The notes below the pieces were generated by a model. It was not told the DNA's origin and did no database searches. It was given only the letters and a program-made list of their open reading frames with translations. The position numbers and the translations under genes are program-made. A stretch of 12,287 bases of DNA, from NCBI GenBank assembly GCA_945878385.1, contig CAMCTE010000059.1:1-12287 (forward strand), given 5' to 3'. This document shows, in pieces, positions 7,230 to 12,287 of the stretch; within the stretch, counting starts at the first letter, position 1; each line of letters begins with the position of its first letter. This DNA comes from Azohydromonas lata NBRC 102462 (GTDB lineage Bacteria; Pseudomonadota; Gammaproteobacteria; Burkholderiales; Burkholderiaceae_C).

Positions 7230-8009
7230 ATGGAAAAAACCGGCCGCCAGGGGGGGCGGCAGCCCCGGCCTCGACCCCAGGCCTTGCGTCTCACGATCAC
7301 GCCCTTGACCGACCCCGCGCCCACCGCACTGAACTACCAACCGCCTGGCGGCCTGCCACCGTTGGTCTTCCTGGACGAGCACCTGGCCGTGGCGTGCAAA
7401 CCCTCGGGGCTGTTGTCGGTGCCGGGCCGCCTGCCGCAACACCGCGACAGCGCCTTTGTTCGCCTGCAAGCTGAACTCGGCCCCCTGTGGGTGGTGCACC
7501 GCCTGGACATGGACACTTCGGGGCTGATTGCTTTTGCCCGAAGCCGAGAAGCTGCCGCCCACCTGGGCCGTCAGTTCGAGCGCCGCACTGTGGCCAAGCG
7601 TTACGAGGCTCGGGTTTGGGGTCAACCGCCGTCGGATGAGGGCGTCATCGACTTGCCCTTGCGACTGGACTGGCCCCACCGACCGCGGCAATTGGTGGAT
7701 GCGCGCTTGGGCAAGCCCTCGCTCACGCGCTATGCCTGCTTGGAGCGCCAGGCCCTGAGCTCACGCCTGCTGCTCTTGCCCGTGACGGGACGCTCACACC
7801 AGTTGCGGGTGCACCTGAGCGCCATCGGGCTGCCGATTTTGGGAGACCGCTTCTATGGTTTGGAAGCGGTCGACAGCGCGTCCCCCAGCGAAGCCCCAGT
7901 GGCCCTACTTCACCCAGCCGACCGGCTGATGCTGCACGCCCGCGATCTGAGCCTGCAGCATCCGGCCCAAGGGCAGGCGCTGCACTGGTCGGTACCGGCC
8001 GAGTTCTAA
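7230..8009 (+). CDS. rluA: Pseudouridine synthase RluA (23S rRNA U746 / tRNA U32 type)
   Basis: The protein has the RluA-family catalytic motif HRLDMDTSGL (90-99), with D93 as the catalytic aspartate. It also has the early motif KPSGLLSVPGRLPQHRDS (57-74) and the late motif VTGRSHQLRVHLSAIGLPIL (185-204). The KPSGLLSVPGRL...H-DS wording, DLPL--DWP-RP and ILGDRFY closely follow E. coli RluA rather than RluC or RluD, and no S4 domain is present. RluA isomerises uridine to pseudouridine in 23S rRNA (U746) and in some tRNAs (U32). At 259 residues it is about 40 longer than the E. coli enzyme (219), mostly from an Arg/Pro-rich N-terminus that does not look like part of the fold. The ATG at 7230 has only a weak ribosome binding site, so a downstream TTG (7284 or 7305) could be the real start. 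It converges on the methionine synthase gene with 51 bp between the stops. Confidence 0.9.
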   Translation: MEKTGRQGGRQPRPRPQALRLTITPLTDPAPTALNYQPPGGLPPLVFLDEHLAVACKPSGLLSVPGRLPQHRDSAFVRLQAELGPLWVVHRLDMDTSGLIAFARSREAAAHLGRQFERRTVAKRYEARVWGQPPSDEGVIDLPLRLDWPHRPRQLVDARLGKPSLTRYACLERQALSSRLLLLPVTGRSHQLRVHLSAIGLPILGDRFYGLEAVDSASPSEAPVALLHPADRLMLHARDLSLQHPAQGQALHWSVPAEF

Positions 8010-8060
8010 CCACGGCACAGCGGCGGCCTCGTGCGCGGGCGGTCCCAGACCAGCGCCCCT

Positions 8061-9080
8061 TCAAGCCATGCGCTGCGCCGCCAGCGCCGCGCCCTGCGCC
8101 AGTGCACGCAACTTGGCCTCGGCCACCTCCCGGCTCATGGGCGCCATGCCGCAGTTGGTGCAGGCAATCAAGCGGTGACGCGGCACGAACTGCAGGGCCT
8201 TGCCGATGGTCTCGGCCACTTCCTCAGGCGTCTCCACTTGGTCGCTGGCCACATCGATCACGCCCACCATCACTTCCTTGCCCTTGAGCAGGGCCATCAG
8301 TTCGGGCGGCACATGGGAATGGAAGCACTCCAGGCTGACCTGGTGGATGGAACTGGCCGCCAGCGCCGGGAACACAGCCTCGTACTGGCGCCACTCGTGG
8401 CCCAGGCCCTTCTTCCAGTCGATGTTCGCCTGGATGCCGTAGCCGTAGCAGATGTGCACGGCCGTCTTGCAGGTCAGTCCCTGCACCGCGCGCTCCAGCG
8501 CCTGCACGCCCCACTCAGCGGCCTCGGCCATGTAGACATTGAAGGCAGGTTCGTCGAACTGCACGATGTCCACGCCGTCGGCCTGCAGCGCCAGGGCTTC
8601 CTGGTTGAGCAGTTCGGCAAAGGCCATGGCCATCTTCACGCGGTCGCCGTAGAAGCGGTCGGCCACGGTGTCGACGATGGTCATGGGCCCGGGCAGCGTG
8701 AACTTGATCTGCTTGCGGGTGTTGGCACGAAGGAAGCGGGCTTCGGCTTCATGCACGCGGCCCTTCAGGCGCAGTGGCGCCACCACCTGCGGCACCATGG
8801 CCTTGTAGCGGTCGTTGCGGATGCCCATCTCGACCTTTTGATCAAAGTCGATGCCCTCAACCTGCTCCAGAAAGCCGTGCACGAAGTGTTGACGCGACTG
8901 TTCGCCGTCGCCAATCACATCAAGCCCTGCGTCTTCCTGGGCCTTGATCCACAAGCGAGTGGCGTCCAGCTTGGCCTGGGCCAGTTCTTCACCCTGCGAA
9001 CGCCATTGCGGCCACAGCTTGTTGGTTTCGGCCAACCAAGAAGGCTTGGGCAGGCTACCGGCGATTGCAGTTCGGAACAT
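8061..9080 (-). CDS. mesD: Core methionine synthase, MetE C-terminal-domain type (MesD-like)
   Basis: The 339-residue protein corresponds only to the C-terminal catalytic barrel of MetE (full-length MetE is about 750 residues) and lacks the N-terminal half that helps bind methyltetrahydrofolate. The zinc/homocysteine site is intact: H209 and C211 (AVHICYGYG), E251 (VSLECFHSH) and C310 (CTNCGMAP). The QFDEPAF segment (174-180) matches the MetE QIDEPA motif. The start TAIAGSLPKPSWLAE and the GDGEQSRQHFV segment resemble the family called MesD in aerobic bacteria, reported to make methionine from homocysteine without folate or cobalamin but needing oxygen and the DUF1852 protein (MesX). The family assignment is from memory of sequence patterns. 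The start ATG (9078-9080) has a clear GGGAG site at 9087-9091. It lies 79 bp downstream of dcp, and no DUF1852 gene is in the window. A related methyltransferase role is the main alternative. Confidence 0.82.
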   Translation of the reverse strand: MFRTAIAGSLPKPSWLAETNKLWPQWRSQGEELAQAKLDATRLWIKAQEDAGLDVIGDGEQSRQHFVHGFLEQVEGIDFDQKVEMGIRNDRYKAMVPQVVAPLRLKGRVHEAEARFLRANTRKQIKFTLPGPMTIVDTVADRFYGDRVKMAMAFAELLNQEALALQADGVDIVQFDEPAFNVYMAEAAEWGVQALERAVQGLTCKTAVHICYGYGIQANIDWKKGLGHEWRQYEAVFPALAASSIHQVSLECFHSHVPPELMALLKGKEVMVGVIDVASDQVETPEEVAETIGKALQFVPRHRLIACTNCGMAPMSREVAEAKLRALAQGAALAAQRMA

Positions 9081-9086
9081 GTTCGT

Positions 9087-9091
9087 CTCCC
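9087..9091 (-). promoter_or_regulatory. Ribosome binding site of the core methionine synthase gene
   Basis: On the minus strand GGGAG lies six bases before the ATG at 9078-9080, a canonical Shine-Dalgarno spacing. It decides the start and agrees with the family N-terminus (AGSLPKPSW within the first 15 residues). The rest of the 79-bp gap back to dcp holds only a weak CGAGGG/CCCTCG inverted repeat with a 15-base loop and no U-tract. Confidence 0.6.
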
Positions 9092-9159
9092 GTGGTGGTC
9101 AAGTCAGCAGTAAGCCGAGGGCGCCGAACTGCACCACCCTCGTCCATGAGAACGCGGGC

Positions 9160-11241
9160 TCAGGCGCTCTCGGGTATGAGGCCCCGGTCGCGCAGCATGG
9201 GCTCCACCCGTGCATCGCGCCCGCGGAACTCGCGGTAGGTTCGGCCCGGCTCTACCCGATTGCCGGCGGAATAGATGCAGCGCAGCAGCCGTTGGGCCGT
9301 GTTCGCATCAAAGATGTCGCCGGCCTCCTGGAAGGCTTCGAAGGCGTCGCAGTCCAGCACCTCTGCCCAAAGGTACACGTAATACCCTGCAGCGTACGAC
9401 GAACCTGAAAACAGATGCTGGAAGTGGGTGTAACGGTGGTTCAGCCCCACCCCGGCCGGCAGACCGAAACGCTGCAGCACCTCGGCCTCGAAGGCCACGG
9501 CGTCCTTTGGCAGTTCGGCCGCCCCCAAGCCGTGCACCGCCATGTCGGTCAGGGCGCTGGCGGTGTAGCGCACCGTTTCATACCCCTGCCCGAAGTTGCG
9601 CGCAGCCTGCAGCTTTTCGATCAAAGCGGGCGAAATGGGCTCGCCCGTGAGCACATGGCGGGCGTGCTCCTGCAACACCTGCGGCTGACCCATCCAATGC
9701 TCGAACAATTGCGAAGGCAGTTCCACAAAGTCGCGCAGCACCTGCGTGCCGGACAAACGCTCGAACCGGACATCCGATAAGAGGCCGTGCAGGCCATGAC
9801 CGAATTCATGGAACAGGGTGCGCACATCGTCAAAGCTCAAGAGCGTGGGCTGCCCCTCGGGCGCCTTGGCGAAGTTGTTGTTGTTGACGATGATGGGCAA
9901 GGTGCGGCCCAGGCCTCGTCCCTCGCCACGGTCGGGCAGGCCCGACTGCATGCGGTAGGCGCTCATCCACGCACCGCTGCGCTTGGTAGGGCGTGCAAAG
10001 TTGTCGTGCAGAAACAGACCCACAGGCGAACCCTCCTCGCGCGTGACCTCATAGCCCATCACATCGGGGTGGTACAGCACCAGGTCGGGTCGGTGCTTGA
10101 AGTGGACGCCGAACAGGCGGCGCGCGCAATCGAAGGCGGCCTGCACCATGCGGTCCAGCGAGAAATACGGCTTGACCTGCGCATCGTCGATGGCATAGGT
10201 GCTCTGGCGAACCTTCTCGGCCCAATAGCGCCAGTCCCAAGCCTCGATGGGGCCCGATTGGCCCAAGGTGGCCTTGAGCGACTGCAACTGCGCGCGTTCG
10301 GCCTCCACTGCCGGCAGGGCACGCTGCCAGACATTTTCAAGCAACTCCATCACCGCCGATTGGCGCTGTGCCATGGTGTCTTCCAGGGAGAAGTCGGCAT
10401 AGCAACGGTGGCCGTGCAGGGCGGCCTGCTCGGCGCGCAAGGCCAGGATTTCCAGCACGATGGTCCGGTTGTCCGTCTCGCCCGCATGCTCGCCGCGCGA
10501 GGTCCAGGCACGCCATGCCTGCTCGCGCAGGTCACGCCGTTCGCTGAAGGTGAGGAAGGGCACGATGAGCGAGCGCGAGAGCGTGATCACATGACCCTGA
10601 AGCCCTCGCACACGGGCTGCATCGGCCGCCGCGTCGCGCAAGAAGCCCGGCAACCCGGCCAAGTCCTGCTCGCCCTGCAAGGCCAGGGTGTAGGTCGACT
10701 CATCAGCCAGCACATTCTGGCCAAACTGCGTGTGCAAGTCGGCCAAGCGCTCCATCACCTGCGCGTACCGCTGCTGGGCCGCTCTCTGCAGGCGAGCACC
10801 GGCGCGCACGAAGTCCAGGTGCACGCGTTCGAGCAGGCGCAAGGACTCGCCATCCAAGCCCAGGCCGGCCCGTTGCTGGTGCAGCGCATCCACCCGCGCA
10901 AACAAGGCCGCATGCATGTAGACCGAATTGTTGTGGGCGGCCAAAGGCTGTGCCAGGCGGCGCTGCGCGGCCTGCAGTTCAGGCGAAGTTTCCGAGGCGC
11001 ACAGATTGTGGAACACACCTTCCAAGCGCGCCAGCAGACGCCCGGACGCATCGAATGCGGCGATCGTGTTGGCGAAAGTGGCCGGCTCGTTCAGCGCTGC
11101 AATGGCATCCAGTTCGGCTCGCTGCTCACGCATGGCCTGTTCGAAGGCCGGCTCGAATTGCCCGGCTTGAATGTTGGCAAAAGGCGGCAGACCGTGCGGC
11201 GTATTCCAGGGCTGCAGCAAGGGGTTGGATGCGGTCGACAT
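9160..11241 (-). CDS. dcp: Peptidyl-dipeptidase Dcp (M3 family zinc metallopeptidase)
   Basis: From the ATG at 11239-11241 the protein has 693 residues, close to E. coli Dcp (681). The zinc site HEFGH (478-482) and the third ligand E507 in RDFVELPSQ, 29 residues after H478, match M3 peptidases. The C-terminal motif HLFSGSSYAAGYYVYLWAE carries the family's substrate-binding tyrosines. I call it Dcp rather than oligopeptidase A (PrlC) because several segments follow Dcp: FARVDALHQQRAGLGLDGES, AWDWRYWAEKVRQ, DAQVKPYFSLD and RLSGTQVLRDFVE. Dcp releases C-terminal dipeptides from oligopeptides. There is no signal peptide, so it is cytoplasmic. The reading frame extends to a TTG at 11283, but that adds a short Arg-rich stretch and has no ribosome binding site. 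The gene lies 99 bp after the coiled-coil protein gene and 79 bp before the methionine synthase gene, all on the same strand. Confidence 0.93.
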   Translation of the reverse strand: MSTASNPLLQPWNTPHGLPPFANIQAGQFEPAFEQAMREQRAELDAIAALNEPATFANTIAAFDASGRLLARLEGVFHNLCASETSPELQAAQRRLAQPLAAHNNSVYMHAALFARVDALHQQRAGLGLDGESLRLLERVHLDFVRAGARLQRAAQQRYAQVMERLADLHTQFGQNVLADESTYTLALQGEQDLAGLPGFLRDAAADAARVRGLQGHVITLSRSLIVPFLTFSERRDLREQAWRAWTSRGEHAGETDNRTIVLEILALRAEQAALHGHRCYADFSLEDTMAQRQSAVMELLENVWQRALPAVEAERAQLQSLKATLGQSGPIEAWDWRYWAEKVRQSTYAIDDAQVKPYFSLDRMVQAAFDCARRLFGVHFKHRPDLVLYHPDVMGYEVTREEGSPVGLFLHDNFARPTKRSGAWMSAYRMQSGLPDRGEGRGLGRTLPIIVNNNNFAKAPEGQPTLLSFDDVRTLFHEFGHGLHGLLSDVRFERLSGTQVLRDFVELPSQLFEHWMGQPQVLQEHARHVLTGEPISPALIEKLQAARNFGQGYETVRYTASALTDMAVHGLGAAELPKDAVAFEAEVLQRFGLPAGVGLNHRYTHFQHLFSGSSYAAGYYVYLWAEVLDCDAFEAFQEAGDIFDANTAQRLLRCIYSAGNRVEPGRTYREFRGRDARVEPMLRDRGLIPESA

Positions 11242-11269
11242 GGGTGGAGGGCCTCGGTGTCTCGGGTAT

Positions 11270-11304
11270 GCCCGGCGCTGCAATGCGTACGCTGCAGCCC
11301 GGGC
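11270..11304 (-). other. Strong bulged hairpin in the dcp leader / after the coiled-coil gene
   Basis: GCCCGG-C-GCTGCA (11270-11282) pairs with TGCAGCCCGGGC (11293-11304): twelve base pairs with one bulged C and a ten-base loop that itself contains the palindrome GCGTACGC (11285-11292). It lies between the stop of the exported coiled-coil gene (11341) and the start of dcp (11241). No U-tract follows on either strand, so it is not a standard intrinsic terminator. It could be a weak or Rho-assisted terminator, a processing site or a leader structure for dcp. Confidence 0.5.
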
Positions 11305-11340
11305 GTTGGGGGGCGTGCTTTCTGGCTCCGGCTCTGGGCC

Positions 11341-12189
11341 TTACTTGCCCGCGCGAATCGCCTTTTCGTCGTCCTCCCGGTAGGGGCGGTCGGCGCATTC
11401 GCGCTGCCAATCGGCTGCGGCGGTGGCCATGTCGGCGGTGTCCTGGGTGTGCTTGGTCTTGCGCTGGTTCCAGTCGGCTGCACGGTCTTCGGCCGCCTTG
11501 GCCTTGGCTGCGAAAGCTTTCACGCTTTCTTCATAGCCGGCCACGAGCTGCTCACGCTCTTCACTGAGGGCCTTGCGCTCCGCCTCCAGGCCGGGCAACT
11601 GCTTGCGCAGGTCTTCCAGCTCGCGCCCTTCGGTGCGCGTGAGGCGCTCGCGTCCACTGAGTTCGCCCATGCGGCGGTTGAAATCCTCGACCTTCTTGCG
11701 GTAGTCCACCATCTTGGGCTCGAAGGCCTTGAGCTGCGATGCGCGCGCCTCGATGGCGCCGCGCTCGCCCCTGATCTGCTCAAGGGAACGCTCGATGTCG
11801 GGGCGCTCGGCATTGATGCTCACAGCCCGGTCGTCGATTTCCTTGGACCGAACCTTGAGGTCGTCGTTGCGCTGCAGACAGGCCCGCAGTTCATCGCGGG
11901 TCATGATCTTTTTTCCACCCGAGGTGGCCGGGGCCGCGGCGGGGGTGGGTGCAGCAGGCTTGGCGGCGGCTGGCTTGGCCGGTGGGGTGGGCTTGGCCGG
12001 TGCCGCACTGTTGGCCGTTTGAGCCTGGGTTTGGGCCTGGGTTTGGGCCTGGGTTTGGGCTTGGGCTGCAGCCAACGGCAGCGCGCCTGCGGCCACAACG
12101 CAAAGCGCCGAAAAGGCGATGGGCAACCGGGCAGCAGCCGAGCGGGAAATCCGAAGGCGGCAGACGCAAGGGGGTGTGTGCGATTTCAT
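11341..12189 (-). CDS. Exported coiled-coil protein of unknown function
   Basis: I do not recognise a named family. From the ATG at 12187-12189 the product has 282 residues. A signal peptide (basic 1-21, hydrophobic 22-40) ends in an AQA cleavage motif, with the cut likely before Q45. It is not a lipoprotein, since the residue before C30 is Leu. A QAQT repeat follows (about 45-58), then a Pro/Ala/Lys-rich linker (61-93), then a highly charged helical region (about 97-260) with heptad-like leucines and many Glu/Arg/Lys, which should form a coiled coil in the periplasm. The helical part carries only two cysteines, C104 at its start and C265 near its end, which could form a disulfide. The open frame reaches an ATG at 12270, but that would put a basic stretch before the signal peptide, so I prefer the internal ATG. 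No Shine-Dalgarno site is clear for any candidate start. The helices hint at an envelope or scaffold role; nothing more can be said. Confidence 0.75.
   Translation of the reverse strand: MKSHTPPCVCRLRISRSAAARLPIAFSALCVVAAGALPLAAAQAQTQAQTQAQTQAQTANSAAPAKPTPPAKPAAAKPAAPTPAAAPATSGGKKIMTRDELRACLQRNDDLKVRSKEIDDRAVSINAERPDIERSLEQIRGERGAIEARASQLKAFEPKMVDYRKKVEDFNRRMGELSGRERLTRTEGRELEDLRKQLPGLEAERKALSEEREQLVAGYEESVKAFAAKAKAAEDRAADWNQRKTKHTQDTADMATAAADWQRECADRPYREDDEKAIRAGK
12023..12058 (-). repeat. 12-bp in-frame tandem repeat encoding QAQT
   Basis: The plus-strand unit GCCTGGGTTTGG is repeated three times exactly (12023-12034, 12035-12046, 12047-12058), followed by a degenerate partial copy (GCTTGGGCTGC from 12059). 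On the coding (minus) strand it gives the alternating Gln-Ala-Gln-Thr repeat directly after the signal peptide cleavage site of the coiled-coil protein. As 12 is a multiple of 3, gain or loss of units keeps the frame. Confidence 0.85.
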
Positions 12190-12287
12190 GGTGTGCAACG
12201 GTTTCAAGAACCGGGTGGGTTGCATCAAGGGCAGGGGCCGGAGCTTACGCCGAATCGTACGCACTCCCATCCCTCAGGCCGTGGGGT

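Noticed and set aside
8010..8060. Bidirectional terminator between the convergent rluA and methionine synthase genes
   Set aside because: The 51-bp gap is GC-rich but has no stable stem followed by a T-run on either strand.
8031..9113. A 360-codon plus-strand frame covering the methionine synthase gene
   Set aside because: It is antisense to a protein with an intact zinc site and a clear ribosome binding site, and shows no domain of its own.
11242..11283. Longer dcp product starting at the TTG at 11283
   Set aside because: The added 14 residues are Arg/Pro-rich, have no ribosome binding site, and the TTG lies within the hairpin. The ATG at 11239-11241 gives a product that begins like the family (NPLLQPW...LPPFANI).
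12190..12287. Promoter or a further gene at the right edge
   Set aside because: No convincing -35/-10 pair. A -10-like TACGAT lacks a -35, and the open frame extending to 12270 is only an upstream extension of the coiled-coil gene.

Overview
This is a GC-rich chromosomal window. The proteins, the dense short-spaced gene layout and the strong preference for G or C at third codon positions all suggest a betaproteobacterium of the order Burkholderiales (Comamonadaceae or Rubrivivax/Leptothrix-like). That placement is inferred from family resemblance, not from a marker gene. I see no tRNA, rRNA, IS element, prophage, CRISPR array or origin. Seven of the eight genes lie on the minus strand; only rluA is on the plus strand.

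Right part (about 8061-12189, minus strand, transcribed right to left): an uncharacterised exported coiled-coil protein (11341-12189), then a 99-bp gap holding a strong bulged hairpin, then the M3 peptidyl-dipeptidase dcp (9160-11241), then 79 bp further a short 'core' MetE-type methionine synthase (8061-9080) that keeps the zinc site but lacks the folate-binding half. The last resembles the MesD family. Its usual partner DUF1852 (MesX) is not beside it, because dcp and rluA occupy both flanks.

Middle: rluA (7230-8009, plus strand) converges on the methionine synthase and diverges from a TonB-dependent receptor gene (4648-6975, minus). A gap of about 254 bp with no recognisable Fur box separates rluA from the receptor.

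Left part (minus strand): the receptor is followed after 19 bp by a fused permease-ATPase ABC transporter (2790-4628), then after 121 bp by the YgiQ-type radical SAM protein (236-2668), then after 31 bp by the start of a fumarylacetoacetate-hydrolase-family gene that runs off the left edge (1-204). Spacing suggests receptor and ABC transporter form one transcription unit, and ygiQ and the hydrolase another, or all four a single one.

Most of the window is ordinary housekeeping and accessory metabolism. I found no clearly new multi-gene system. The points most worth a second look are the orphan core methionine synthase, the four-cysteine motif after the radical SAM core of YgiQ, the receptor/ABC pair of unknown substrate, and the exported coiled-coil protein with a 12-bp coding tandem repeat.
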